Assembly (NCBI GenBank): GCA_040755195.1
Contig: JBFMBL010000008.1
Location: 1 to 64,000 of the forward strand
DNA from: SURF-55 sp040755195
GTDB lineage: Bacteria > Bacillota > Desulfotomaculia > Desulfotomaculales > Ammonificaceae
Direction of reading: 5' to 3'
DNA length: 64,000 nt
Shown: positions 18,128 through 27,092 of the stretch, in pieces
Numbering within the stretch: the first letter of the stretch is position 1
Layout: each line of letters opens with the position of its first letter
Program-made: the position numbers and the translations under genes
Notes under the pieces: model-generated
Database searches by the model: none
Seen by the model: only the letters and a program-made list of their open reading frames with translations
What the model was told of the DNA's origin: nothing

Positions 18128-18223
18128 AGTAGTCAGTAGTCAGTAGTCAAAATCCAGTAGTCAGAATCCAAAAGAGTCCTTAAATAATTCGCGACTCGCG
18201 ACTCGTGACTCGTGACTTGGGAT
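18128..18223. repeat. two heptamer arrays between flhB and flhA
   Basis: First run AGTAGTC x3, AAAATCC, AGTAGTC, AGAATCC; second run CGCGACT x2, CGTGACT x2. The array begins six bases after the flhB stop codon in the reading direction. Confidence 0.85.
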
Positions 18224-18228
18224 TGTAT

Positions 18229-19299
18229 CTACCCCGTCCGCTGCTTTTTCAGCCGGTAGACGAGGGCGATTATTTCGGCTACGGCCTGGTAAAGAACCGA
18301 GGGTATCTCTTCGCCGACATCAACCCGCTTATAAAGGTAGCGGGCCACATCCGGGTTTTCTACGGTAGGAACGCCGTGTTCCGCCGCTATCTCTTTTATG
18401 CGCGCCGCAAGGTACCCCGCACCCTTGGCGATAACGAGGGGCGCGTTCATTCCTTCGTCGTATGATAACGCCACCGCAACGTGCGTGGGGTTGGTTACTA
18501 CTACCGTTGCCTTCGGCACCTGCTGCATGATCCGGTTTAACATCGCCTGCCGCTGGCGGCGCCGTATCCAGCCCTTCATCATCGGGTCACCCTCGGTTTG
18601 GCGAAATTCTTCCTTAACTTCCGTCTTGGTCATCATTAATTCTTTTTGGTGAGATTGCCGCTTGTAAACATAATCCATAAGGGCTAACACAAAATAAGCG
18701 ACCGCGGCTATTACCGCTATCCGGAAGATGAAGTCATTAACAAGGATAAATCCCTTTGCGGGCTGCGCATTTAGCAGCAGCAACAGCCTCCCCAGATCTT
18801 TTTTTATCAACCAGGCTATCAGCCCGCCGATTGCGCATACCTTAAGGGACGCCTTAACAAACTCAACCGCGGCCTTTGTCGATATCAAACGGCCCAGGCC
18901 GGCGGTGATGCTTAATCGTTCCATCTTCGGCAGCAGCACCTGCGGCGAAAAGATGAATCCCACCTGAATGATGTTAAAGGCCACCGCTGCTACAAAAGCT
19001 ACCAGAAAAACCGGCGCAAGCAATTTAAGACAAAACACGCCCATCGAAGCAAAAAGAGCGGCTGCGTCGGCCGGGGTCAACTCCATACGTGTAAAATTCG
19101 TAAGATAATCCACCCAAAAACCAGCCACGGCGTAGTAAAACCAGTCCTTCAGCAAATAACACAGGAAAACCAGACTCAAGAATACCGCCGCCCCTGCTAA
19201 ATCTTGTGATTTAGCTACGCTGCCGGTTTCCCTGGCTTTTTGTATCCGTTTAGGTGTTGCGGGTTCGGTTTTGTCTTGCCCCTGGCCGAATAAAGCCAT
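18229..19299 (-). CDS. flhB: flagellar export switch protein FlhB
   Basis: 356 residues: four membrane helices in residues ~30-215 and a cytoplasmic C-domain with the self-cleavage motif NPTH (VVVTNPTHVAVALSY). It switches export from rod/hook to filament substrates together with FliK. Directly abuts fliR. Confidence 0.96.
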   Translation of the reverse strand: MALFGQGQDKTEPATPKRIQKARETGSVAKSQDLAGAAVFLSLVFLCYLLKDWFYYAVAGFWVDYLTNFTRMELTPADAAALFASMGVFCLKLLAPVFLVAFVAAVAFNIIQVGFIFSPQVLLPKMERLSITAGLGRLISTKAAVEFVKASLKVCAIGGLIAWLIKKDLGRLLLLLNAQPAKGFILVNDFIFRIAVIAAVAYFVLALMDYVYKRQSHQKELMMTKTEVKEEFRQTEGDPMMKGWIRRRQRQAMLNRIMQQVPKATVVVTNPTHVAVALSYDEGMNAPLVIAKGAGYLAARIKEIAAEHGVPTVENPDVARYLYKRVDVGEEIPSVLYQAVAEIIALVYRLKKQRTG

Positions 19300-20055
19300 T
19301 TAAGCCAACCCCCGCGTTATTATTAAGACATCCGCCACCATCCGTTCGAAAATCTTGCTTAAAACCACTCCCATAACAGGAAGCAAGCCCGCCAACATCA
19401 AGAGTCCGGCGGTAATCTTCAGCGGAAAGCCGATCATGAAGACGTTTATCTGGGGAACCATACGCACCATGATTCCTAAAGAGACATCTACCACGACCAT
19501 CACCGCCAGGATGGGTGCCGCCAGTTGTAACGCCGTAGAAAACATCCCGCCGATAAACCGCGCTACTATTAGCATCGAGCCTCCCTTAACCGCTCCGCCT
19601 CCCAAGGGTATGATTGAAAAACTTTTCGCCAGCGCAGTCAAGACCGCATGATGCCCATTTATACTGAAAAAAACGATCACGCCCAGAAAGAACATCAATT
19701 CCGCAACAATAGTGTTCTGTGTTCCCGAAATATCCAGCATCTCCGCCGCGGCGAAACCGATTTGCATGCCGATTAACTGCCCGGCCATCCGGAGCGCGTG
19801 AAAAACCATTGCGGCCGTCAATCCTATCGCCAACCCGATTAAAGCTTCACCGGCCATGTCAAGCACGAAACCGAGAACGGAAGTGGTGTTAAAACCCAAG
19901 TGGACCACCGGCGTTAAGACTAGGGATAATACGAACCCCAGACCGATCTTCGCCTGAACGGGAATACCGTTGACCGCAAAAATCGGGAAAACGGCGATAA
20001 AGGCTGTAACCCTTGTAAAGACCAGAAGAAAGGTTGTTAGGTAGTTGTAATCCAC
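19300..20055 (-). CDS. fliR: flagellar export protein FliR
   Basis: 251 residues, almost wholly hydrophobic, with about six membrane segments. Core component of the FliP5-FliQ4-FliR1 export pore. No gap to flhB. Confidence 0.94.
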   Translation of the reverse strand: MDYNYLTTFLLVFTRVTAFIAVFPIFAVNGIPVQAKIGLGFVLSLVLTPVVHLGFNTTSVLGFVLDMAGEALIGLAIGLTAAMVFHALRMAGQLIGMQIGFAAAEMLDISGTQNTIVAELMFFLGVIVFFSINGHHAVLTALAKSFSIIPLGGGAVKGGSMLIVARFIGGMFSTALQLAAPILAVMVVVDVSLGIMVRMVPQINVFMIGFPLKITAGLLMLAGLLPVMGVVLSKIFERMVADVLIITRGLA

Positions 20056-20088
20056 TGAAAGCCCTCCCGCAGGGCAAAACTGCTCGTC

Positions 20089-20358
20089 TTACTGCATGAT
20101 CGCCGGAAACTGGTTAAAAACAGTGACGGTGAAGTTCGTCATCAACCGGATGAAAAACGGGAAAAACACGATAAGCGTTAAAAATACCGCGATAATCTTT
20201 GGTACGAAAGATATCATCTGGTCCTGGATTTGCGTAGTAGCCTGAAAGATACTGATAACAAGACCCACTACCGTACTGACAATAAGCACCGGTCCCGCTA
20301 CGAAGAGCACCAGCAACAGCGCCTGGTTGATCATGTTGAGCGCGAGTGACTGTGACAT
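20089..20358 (-). CDS. fliQ: flagellar export protein FliQ
   Basis: 89 residues with two membrane helices and the family motif VGLVISIFQATTQIQDQMISF. Ribosome site GGGGGA lies six bases before the ATG. A 15-unit heptamer array ends 21 bases upstream of the start. Confidence 0.95.
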   Translation of the reverse strand: MSQSLALNMINQALLLVLFVAGPVLIVSTVVGLVISIFQATTQIQDQMISFVPKIIAVFLTLIVFFPFFIRLMTNFTVTVFNQFPAIMQ

Positions 20359-20379
20359 AAATCTTCCCCCTGTGTCACG

Positions 20380-20484
20380 TTCAACGTTCTACGTTCTGCG
20401 TTCTACGTTCTGCGTTCTACGTTCTGCGTTCTACGTTCTGCGTTCTACGTTCTGCGTTCTACGTTCTACGTTCTGCGTTCTGCG
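20380..20484. repeat. 15-copy tandem heptamer array upstream of fliQ
   Basis: Fifteen contiguous 7-mers in exact phase: TTCAACG, then mostly alternating TTCTACG and TTCTGCG. This is the most regular of the arrays. The same unit recurs at 28421-28441 before fliI. Confidence 0.97.
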
Positions 20485-20566
20485 TTTAGGAAACCGATCC
20501 GACGTATACCGGTTGAGAAACTTACAACTCCAAACCGGCAACTCGGAACGGTTCCTGATTCCAGGC

Positions 20567-20597
20567 ACAGGACAAAGGACTCAGGACACAAGGACTT
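20567..20597. repeat. short heptamer run abutting the fliP stop
   Basis: CAGGACA, AAGGACT, CAGGACA, CAAGGACT-type units lie immediately downstream of the fliP stop codon at 20600. The 82 bases between this and the 15-unit array hold no gene. Confidence 0.7.
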
Positions 20598-20599
20598 GA

Positions 20600-21352
20600 C
20601 TACCGGAAGCTCTCTACGAGTGATTTGACGACCAAAAACCAGCCGTCAACCAAAACAAACAGCAGGAGTTTAAATGGTAGCGAAATCATAATCGGCGGCA
20701 GCATGAACATGCCCATCGACATCAGAATGCTGGAAACCGCCATGTCGATAACCAGGAACGGCAGGTAGAGTAAAAAGCCCATAGTGAAAGCAGTCTTCAA
20801 CTCGCTGGTGATGAAAGCCGGAATGACCACCATTAAAGGCACGTCTTCCCGCGTTCTGGGGGCGGGCGCCTCGGAAAGTTTGATAAAGAGCGCGATGTCT
20901 TTCTCCCGGGTCTGCCTCATCATGAACTCCCTCAGCGGCCTTGCCCCTTTTTCTTGCGCTTCTTCCTGGGTTATCCGGTTAGCAAGGAACGGCTGGATAG
21001 CCTCCCTGTTTACCTGGTCATAAACCGGCGCCATTATAAAGACCGTTAGAAAAAGCGCCAGTCCGATAACTACCTGGTTGGGGGGTGTCGTGTGGGTGCC
21101 TAAAGCGTTACGTAAAAACGAGAGGACGATCACGATTCGGGTAAACGAGGTCATCATCACAAGGAAAGCCGGCACGAGGGTCAGGACCGTCAAAAGTATA
21201 AGGATTTTGACGCTATCCACGACCTGAGCCGGTGTACTCGCCTGCCCTACGGAAAAGTTAACCGCGGGTATTCCGACCGGTTGAGCCATCGCTGCCGGGC
21301 AGAATGTTGAAAATCCAAGAGCAAGGAATAGCAAGCACCACTTTCCCCGCAT
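20600..21352 (-). CDS. fliP: flagellar export protein FliP
   Basis: A cleavable signal sequence (MRGKWCLLFLALGFSTFCPAAMA) and four membrane helices with the conserved blocks MMTSFTRIVIVLSFLRNALGT and FITSELKTAFTMGFLLYLPFLVIDM. The ATG at 21352, eight bases after GGAGG, is preferred to one five codons upstream. Forms the core of the export pore. Confidence 0.95.
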   Translation of the reverse strand: MRGKWCLLFLALGFSTFCPAAMAQPVGIPAVNFSVGQASTPAQVVDSVKILILLTVLTLVPAFLVMMTSFTRIVIVLSFLRNALGTHTTPPNQVVIGLALFLTVFIMAPVYDQVNREAIQPFLANRITQEEAQEKGARPLREFMMRQTREKDIALFIKLSEAPAPRTREDVPLMVVIPAFITSELKTAFTMGFLLYLPFLVIDMAVSSILMSMGMFMLPPIMISLPFKLLLFVLVDGWFLVVKSLVESFR

Positions 21353-21451
21353 CTTTTTCTCCTCCATACCCCATCTTGGAGTCTTTACTGCAATGCTTCT
21401 CTATATATGGCTGCAAACTTCTCGGGTAACGCAAAATGGCAAGAAAACTTA

Positions 21452-21708
21452 ACCACAGAGACACAGAGCACACGGAGGGGAAAAAACAGAAATATATTTG
21501 TTATTTGAACTATTTATTTAGGTACGGGTTTCGGGTTTGAATTTTGTTTTCCATGAAACGATTCAAATGCCGTATCCGAATAAGATTCAGGGTATTTCCC
21601 ATTTATTCTGACTTCTGACTTCTGGCTACTGGATTCTGACCCCAAATAAATACTTTAATTATTCAATCTTGATATTTCTGTTCTCTGTGAACTCTGTGCC
21701 TCTGTGGT
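21452..21708. repeat. 257 bp hairpin element with CACAGAG-type ends, between fliO and fliP
   Basis: ACCACAGAGACACAGAG at the left and its imperfect complement at the right end, continuing to an A/T-rich region so that the arms pair over about 70 bases. The loop includes heptamers (TTCTGAC x2, TTCTGGC) at 21607-21640. The whole 421-base space between fliP and fliO holds only this element and no open frame of note. Confidence 0.8.
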
Positions 21709-21773
21709 AAAATATTTTGGTTTCGGCTCGTCCGGGTTAGGTTATGGAACTGGAAAAACCCCGCAACACTCTC

Positions 21774-22118
21774 CTAGTGGCGCTGGAACATCTGGCGGAT
21801 CTTAGAAGCCACGACCTTTTCGAAGGCTGGAACAGCCGGTTCCGTGTCTCCTTCCGGCAGGTCATCATCAATTTCCCTCAGGAGTGCTATCACCCCTTCT
21901 CCATGTCCGCAAAGGTAGCACCTTCTTCCTACTTTCACCACGCTCAACGCCGCTTTCGGCCCCAGGGGAACCTGTTCGATAACCTTAATGTAACGGCCGG
22001 TGCTTACCGGTAAAAGCCGGCGGGAAAGCCCGTACCGCATCAAAACATACATCAGGCCTATAATTAAAGGAAGGAAGATTACCAGGCGAACTACCGCCCA
22101 GAAAATTTCATTTCCCAT
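21774..22118 (-). CDS. fliO: flagellar biosynthesis protein FliO
   Basis: About 114 residues: one N-terminal membrane helix (AVVRLVIFLPLIIGLMYVLM) and a cytoplasmic FliO domain (RYIKVIEQVPLGPKAALSVVKVG). Helps FliP assemble. The ATG at 22118 is nine bases after GGAGG and overlaps fliN. Confidence 0.85.
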   Translation of the reverse strand: MGNEIFWAVVRLVIFLPLIIGLMYVLMRYGLSRRLLPVSTGRYIKVIEQVPLGPKAALSVVKVGRRCYLCGHGEGVIALLREIDDDLPEGDTEPAVPAFEKVVASKIRQMFQRH

Positions 22119-22497
22119 CCGCCACATCCTCCGGCAGCAACGTTCGGGGCGAATGGATAGCGCTTATCCGCACCGCAAAGATTTCGTTGAGTACCAGCAC
22201 CTCACCCCGCGCGCACTTCTGGTTGTTTATCAACAGGTCTACGGCATCCCCCGCTGCCCGGTTTAACCCGATTACCGCGCCCTCTTTCAATTCGAGGACT
22301 TCTCTGGTCTTCATGGTCGTTTCCCCGAGCTCAGCCACAAGATCGACCTTGATCTCTTCCAAAAACCGTATTCCGGTTTTCACCGGCAAGGCCGTTAAAG
22401 GTTGGGCGCTAAGTGATGGAAACTGCACCTTTTCCACCGATGTGGCTGTTTTTTCGTCAAGGTTTGCCAGAAACCGCCTGATCTCAGCTTCATTCAT
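22108..22497 (-). CDS. fliN: flagellar motor switch protein FliN
   Basis: 129 residues ending in a SpoA/FliN domain (EIKVDLVAELGETTMKTREVLEL ... GEVLVLNEIFAVRI). It builds the lower C-ring. A second FliN-type domain is present in FliY at 6490-7650, so the genome carries a FliN alone and a FliN fused to a phosphatase. Confidence 0.9.
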   Translation of the reverse strand: MNEAEIRRFLANLDEKTATSVEKVQFPSLSAQPLTALPVKTGIRFLEEIKVDLVAELGETTMKTREVLELKEGAVIGLNRAAGDAVDLLINNQKCARGEVLVLNEIFAVRISAIHSPRTLLPEDVADGK

Positions 22498-22508
22498 AAT
22501 GACTGCAC

Positions 22509-22991
22509 CTACTGTAACAAAAATTCGGAGATATAGATCTCGGATATCCTCTTACCTTCCAGGTGAGTATTGACCTCCCTGAGCAGTTCCTTTTTAAGCT
22601 TTTCCGGGTAGTCCGGGGCACTCACCTCGGAGCTGTTTTTCTGCCGCAGTAGTTGAATCACTCGATCACGGATTTTGTACTTCTTTTCCTCAAGCTCTTT
22701 GGCAAACTTCTCATCACCGGCAAAAGCCAGAACCATGGTAATACGAAGGTAGTGAGACGAATTCTTATCCGCAAGGTTAACGACAATGCTTTCGAGTTCC
22801 ATGGTCTTTAGTTCGGCCTTTGGTTCCACAGCAGCGTGCGAAGCCGGTTTCTTACTAAAAAGGAGGACCTTGGCCGCGGCTGCCCCCGCGGCCAAGACCA
22901 GCACTATCACCAGAATGAGGATAATCTTTTTTTTGCCGCCTTTTGACCTTACAGGCGCCTCACCTTCGGCGGCAGGTTTTGTTTTCGCCAC
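22509..22991 (-). CDS. fliL: flagellar basal-body-associated protein FliL
   Basis: 160 residues: a basic N-terminus, one membrane helix (KKIILILVIVLVLAAGAAAA), and the extracytoplasmic FliL domain (MELESIVVNLADKNSSHYLRITMVL). It stabilises stators around the motor. No motA/motB in the window. Confidence 0.92.
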   Translation of the reverse strand: MAKTKPAAEGEAPVRSKGGKKKIILILVIVLVLAAGAAAAKVLLFSKKPASHAAVEPKAELKTMELESIVVNLADKNSSHYLRITMVLAFAGDEKFAKELEEKKYKIRDRVIQLLRQKNSSEVSAPDYPEKLKKELLREVNTHLEGKRISEIYISEFLLQ

Positions 22992-23018
22992 TTGTCATTT
23001 CACCCTATCAAAATGTTT

Positions 23019-23837
23019 TTACCGTTTAAGGTCGATCAGCTCCCGGAGCATCTCGTCCGAGGTGGTGATTACCCTGGCGTTGGCCTGGTAACCGCGCTCG
23101 GTTGTGATCATGCTGGTAAATTCCTGCGCCAGGTCGACGTTGGACATCTCCAGATAGCCGGAACGTATAATGCCGCGGCCTTCCAGACCGGGCTGACCGG
23201 GGCTCGGATCGTCCCCACCGCCGCTCCACTGCGTCACACCCGCTGTTATATCCCAGAGATTGCTTCCCATCCGCTGCAGGCTTTCGACGTTGTTAAAGGT
23301 GCAGAGGCCGATCGTGTAAGTTTCCGTTGTGCCGTCCGAACCGGTCGCGGTTATGAAGCCATCGGTGCCGACGCTTATGGTGGCTATCTGGTCGGGAGTG
23401 ATAGTGGTGAACTGGAGATCGGCGCCATCGGACGTTTGCACCCGGTATCCCTGCGTGTTAACAAGATAACCGTCCTTGTCGATGTAGAACGTACCGTCGC
23501 GGGTATACATGGGGTTTTCAACCGTGGTCCCGGCGGTGTCTACGGGCTTTACCACGAAGAAGCCGTTACCTTCAATGGCCATGTCGAGAGAACGCCCCGT
23601 TGTCTGCATCGCGCCTTGGGTGAACACATTGTCGATTGCCGCCAGGCCGACACCCAGACCTACTTGTGTGGAGTTGACCACAGCGCGGCCGAGGGTCTGC
23701 GCAAGCACCTCCTGGAAATTGGCCCTTCCAGCTTTATAACCGGTCGTGTTGACGTTCGCGATGTTGCTGGCCAGTGCATCCATCCGGATCTGGTGGGTCC
23801 GTATTCCCGAGACTCCTGAATACAGAGAACGAATCAT
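23019..23837 (-). CDS. flgE: flagellar hook protein FlgE (FlgG-like hook/rod family)
   Basis: 272 residues. Starts with the rod/hook motif (MDALASNIANVNTTGYKAGR) and ends with the conserved helix NVDLAQEFTSMITTERGYQANARVITTSDEML. Placed after flgD and before fliL as flgE is in Bacillus, and similar in length to the short Bacillus hook protein, so hook is preferred over rod FlgG. No FlbD-like gene is found between it and fliL. Confidence 0.85.
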   Translation of the reverse strand: MIRSLYSGVSGIRTHQIRMDALASNIANVNTTGYKAGRANFQEVLAQTLGRAVVNSTQVGLGVGLAAIDNVFTQGAMQTTGRSLDMAIEGNGFFVVKPVDTAGTTVENPMYTRDGTFYIDKDGYLVNTQGYRVQTSDGADLQFTTITPDQIATISVGTDGFITATGSDGTTETYTIGLCTFNNVESLQRMGSNLWDITAGVTQWSGGGDDPSPGQPGLEGRGIIRSGYLEMSNVDLAQEFTSMITTERGYQANARVITTSDEMLRELIDLKR

Positions 23838-23917
23838 TCGTATTTCCCTCCTTGTTATTGGGTCGCCTCAGTCATTCAGCAACCCACGGACCCCCTTTCG
23901 GACCGGTCCGTATCAGA

Positions 23918-24000
23918 TGTTGGAGGTGAGAGGTTGGAGGTGTGAGACTTGATGGAAATCGCTGCGGCGATTTCCTGTTTTAAACCCAACTTCTCACTCG
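23918..24000. repeat. hairpin repeat with heptamer arms between flgE and the DUF3766 gene
   Basis: Left arm TTGGAGG, TGAGAGG, TTGGAGG, TGTGAGA; core GGAAATCGC...GCGATTTCC; a degenerate right arm reaching the stop codon of the gene at 24003. Same family as 6297-6397. Confidence 0.75.
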
Positions 24001-24002
24001 TT

Positions 24003-24368
24003 TTACTTGATGATTACCGCGCCGTCGATGTTGGTAAAAACCGAACCTTCTTCACGGGCTACCGCCGTCACCACGGTTTTGTTCACCGTACTGGCGATAA
24101 GGGAGAGGTCACCGTAAACCAGGAGCACCTCACGCGTACCTTTGGCAGCCGCTGCTTCCACAGCGTTTCTGATCCGCGTCAAGTCCTGAACGGTCATTGT
24201 TATGTTTCTTTCCCTCAAACGTTTTTCGGCGTGGGCGGAAAGCTTTATGCCGGGTTTTCCCGCCAACTGGTTTTGCAGTATCGCCTGGAACTTCCCGGCC
24301 TTGGCCCGTGTCGCCGGCGCCTGTCTAGACGGCGCTACCTTTTGATTGCCAACGATTTTGTCGACCAT
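24003..24368 (-). CDS. flagellar operon protein (TIGR02530 / DUF3766)
   Basis: About 121 residues with the family core LSAHAEKRLRERNITMTVQDLTRI. Proteins of this family sit between flgD and flgE in many Firmicutes fla/che operons; their role is not established. The second of two adjacent ATGs, seven bases after GGAGG, is chosen as start; it overlaps the flgD stop. Confidence 0.85.
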   Translation of the reverse strand: MVDKIVGNQKVAPSRQAPATRAKAGKFQAILQNQLAGKPGIKLSAHAEKRLRERNITMTVQDLTRIRNAVEAAAAKGTREVLLVYGDLSLIASTVNKTVVTAVAREEGSVFTNIDGAVIIK

Positions 24369-24766
24369 CATCTTACCTCCAGTAGACTACCGGCGTCATA
24401 AGACTTGCCGTCTATCACCAACGTTACCGTTTCCTTGCCGAGAACCACCTTTGCCACATTTCCTGTAACGGTTTCTGCTCCGTCCGCAACCACGACCTCG
24501 TGCCCGATCAGCGATGCCGCCTGGTTGAGGGCCTCGAGCCGGTAAACAGCCTCCATCCGGTTGCTCAGGTTCAGGAGTTGCTCGAGCATGGCCATCTGCG
24601 ACATCTCGTTGATGAAAGCCCCCGGATCTTGCGGCGCGAAGGGGTCAGGGTGGCTCATCTGGGCAACCAGGATTGTTAAAAAAGCATCCTTGGAGAGCAT
24701 CCCGGCAAACCCGCTCTCGCTCTGTTTGGGCACGGTATTGTTTACGGGCGAAATATCTGCCGCCAC
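24368..24766 (-). CDS. flgD: hook assembly scaffold protein FlgD
   Basis: 132 residues with the conserved N-terminal region KDAFLTILVAQMSHPDPFAPQD ... EMSQMAMLEQLLNL. Hook-cap protein. It is short compared with proteobacterial FlgD, as is usual in Firmicutes. Confidence 0.92.
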   Translation of the reverse strand: MAADISPVNNTVPKQSESGFAGMLSKDAFLTILVAQMSHPDPFAPQDPGAFINEMSQMAMLEQLLNLSNRMEAVYRLEALNQAASLIGHEVVVADGAETVTGNVAKVVLGKETVTLVIDGKSYDAGSLLEVR

Positions 24767-24782
24767 AGTTTCACTCCCCTTT

Positions 24783-26633
24783 CTAAACCAGTATGTTAAT
24801 CCCGTCTACCGGTACCGTTTCTGCCGCCTCCAACGGATGGCCGCCGGGAACCGCAAAACCGGTTCCCCAATGTGACCTTGGTTCGGGTTCTTGTGAATGG
24901 CCTTGCCCGACTGAAACATGTGCCTCACCGAGATTAAGGCCCATCTGGCTGAGGTCGGAACGTAATTCAGGCAGTGCATCCGACAAAAGACCCTTAGTGG
25001 CCACATCGTTGGCAAAGAAATGCACCTTGACCTCGTCACCGGAGAGTGCGAGCCGTACAGCCACACTCCCTAGTTCGGGTGGGTCAAGATGAAGCTCTAT
25101 CCGGACCGTGCGGCCGTCGTTAGTGAGAGTTGAAGCCCGTCGCGCGATCTCCTCGGCAAGTTGCCTCGATAACCCTTCGACAGAAACCCTTTCGATTCCG
25201 GTAAAAGGCACCCCTTGAGCCGCATCAGACCTTTGAGGCTGGAAGACATGCTCGATACCCCGCATCGCCTCAGGCCCTGGTGACGGCTTCGGAGCCTTCT
25301 GAATCCTTTGAGCGGCGTCATCCTGATGTCCCCGGAACGTTTCCGGCGTGGCGGCCCTTTCTTGAGGACCATTCACCTTCTTAACCGCCAACAAGGTCAG
25401 GTTGCCGTCACGCGGTAGTTGTTCGCCCGGGGAACTTGAAGATACGGCTGATGCGCCGCGATCATCCGTGGAACCTCTTTCCGGTTGCACGAATACCCCC
25501 GTGGGCATGTCCCGTTTTTGATGCTCCGGGAACGGTCCCGCTGCGCCGGCGTTTTCAACGGTAACTTTGGCGGTTTGAACCGGTGTTGGTGTTTGATCCG
25601 CTGTCAGCGCCGGCCTGGCATCGGGAGGAACCTCCCTTCCCGAAGAAGTTGAAGTTTGAGCCGTCGCAACACGATCATATGAAGAACTCTTTCCCGGTTG
25701 AAGGAGAACCCCCTCAGGCGTTTCCTCCTGCCGGGGCCCCGGGAGCAGTTCCGCTGCTTCATGGTTCTCCCTGATGCCTTTAGCGGTTTTAACCGGCGTC
25801 TCAACCATCTTCCCGTCGGTTGCAACCCCAGGTGTGGTTTTCACCGGTGTCTCTACCACCTGCCCATCGATTGAAGTCTGTGGTGTTGGAGGAATGATCC
25901 TTACAGTTGCTTCCGCCTCACGAACGGCCTGGCCCATATAGGGTGCAGAATGAATACCCGCAAAGCTCTTGCCTGGTCCGTCCGGCACCCCTGGCGAACC
26001 AGCGGGGAGACCCAGATGCGCATCTTCCTGTGTTCCTTGAACCGCAGCCGCAGGGATGCCTTTTGCCACCGTAACCTGTTCCCCCGTATTGTCGCCGGAC
26101 CCTGTTACCACCGGGAGGGGCTCCCCGGAGGTGTTTACTGTGAACACGTTTTCGGTCAATCCAACGTTTGTCCCTGGGGTGACAACATCAACCTTCTGGA
26201 CACCGTTCCCGGTCAAATCATCCGGCCTCGGGTCTTCGGATTTTCCGGTCGGAGCAACCATTGTGTCTTGCTGACCGTGAATTTTTTCGGTCCCTGGCAC
26301 GCATTCTAAAACGTCCTTTAACACGGGAGTTACCTGACCCTGCGGCGCCACAACGATCTGTAGCTCTGAGGACTTAGACCCAGGAGCCTTCGGAGTGTCA
26401 CATTCCATGGTTGGCTGTACGGCCTGGATCAGAACCGCCGGCGATTGAACTCCCGCTTGGGGCGCAACGGCAGCAGCATCCGGATTAAGTTCCAACATCC
26501 CCGGAAAACCACCCGCAAGGCCGGCAAGGATACTGTTGAAATCGGCGTCACCAACGAACAGGTCAGGCGCTTTTCCCTGCCCGCCTGCAACCTTGAGTCC
26601 ATCGACCGGTTTACTGAAAAGCACTTCTAACAC
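24783..26633 (-). CDS. fliK: flagellar hook-length control protein FliK
   Basis: 616 residues. Residues ~60-480 are Pro/Thr/Val/Gly-rich low-complexity sequence with internal repeats (VVETPVKT, MVETPVKT), fitting a molecular ruler. Residues ~500-590 form the conserved C-terminal domain (VRIELHLDPPELGSVAVRL ... MGLNLGEAHVSVG) that signals the substrate switch to FlhB. GTG start after GGGGGTG, abutting the fliJ stop. Confidence 0.9.
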   Translation of the reverse strand: MLEVLFSKPVDGLKVAGGQGKAPDLFVGDADFNSILAGLAGGFPGMLELNPDAAAVAPQAGVQSPAVLIQAVQPTMECDTPKAPGSKSSELQIVVAPQGQVTPVLKDVLECVPGTEKIHGQQDTMVAPTGKSEDPRPDDLTGNGVQKVDVVTPGTNVGLTENVFTVNTSGEPLPVVTGSGDNTGEQVTVAKGIPAAAVQGTQEDAHLGLPAGSPGVPDGPGKSFAGIHSAPYMGQAVREAEATVRIIPPTPQTSIDGQVVETPVKTTPGVATDGKMVETPVKTAKGIRENHEAAELLPGPRQEETPEGVLLQPGKSSSYDRVATAQTSTSSGREVPPDARPALTADQTPTPVQTAKVTVENAGAAGPFPEHQKRDMPTGVFVQPERGSTDDRGASAVSSSSPGEQLPRDGNLTLLAVKKVNGPQERAATPETFRGHQDDAAQRIQKAPKPSPGPEAMRGIEHVFQPQRSDAAQGVPFTGIERVSVEGLSRQLAEEIARRASTLTNDGRTVRIELHLDPPELGSVAVRLALSGDEVKVHFFANDVATKGLLSDALPELRSDLSQMGLNLGEAHVSVGQGHSQEPEPRSHWGTGFAVPGGHPLEAAETVPVDGINILV

Positions 26634-27089
26634 TTATTCACCCCCTTTCTCTGGTGATTGGTTTGCAGTCTTGTTCTGAAAAACAAGCTGTGAAAGCTCG
26701 TCATACTGCCGCCGTTCCTTACAAGCTTCCTCCTCAAGAAAGATCGCATACCGCCGTTCCTTGACCTTCTCCATGGTCAGCCGTTCCTGCCGCGCATCCA
26801 GAAGCTCAGCCCGGCAACTGGTCACCCGCTCAACCGCAACATCAAGTTCTGCAGTTTTGGCCTGAACCTGCTCCCTTAACAGATCCCTGTATAAGGCCCA
26901 CTGTTGTAACTCCCAGAGCGTCTTTCCTTCCCCTTCCATGCTCTGCGTGTACTCATCGGCTACTGCTCTCAGCAGCGCCTCGTGATTCTCCTCTTCCCGC
27001 TGCGCCTGGGCCAAGGCCTGAATTTTCTGTTCCTCTTTTATTAATCGGCACTTTAAGACCGGTTCTAAACGAAAATCAAAACGCCTCAT
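26634..27089 (-). CDS. fliJ: flagellar export chaperone FliJ
   Basis: 151 residues, almost entirely charged coiled coil (FDFRLEPVLKCRLIKEEQKIQALAQAQREEE), the form of FliJ. It sits in the export ATPase ring of FliI and recycles chaperones. Located between fliI and fliK. Confidence 0.88.
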   Translation of the reverse strand: MRRFDFRLEPVLKCRLIKEEQKIQALAQAQREEENHEALLRAVADEYTQSMEGEGKTLWELQQWALYRDLLREQVQAKTAELDVAVERVTSCRAELLDARQERLTMEKVKERRYAIFLEEEACKERRQYDELSQLVFQNKTANQSPEKGGE

Positions 27090-27092
27090 CTG

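Noticed and set aside
20380..20484. Tandem array considered as a CRISPR
   Set aside because: Units are seven bases with no spacers; no cas genes in the window.
22992..23819. 275-codon plus-strand frame
   Set aside because: It is antisense to flgE and its composition reflects the codons of that gene; no ribosome site or homology.
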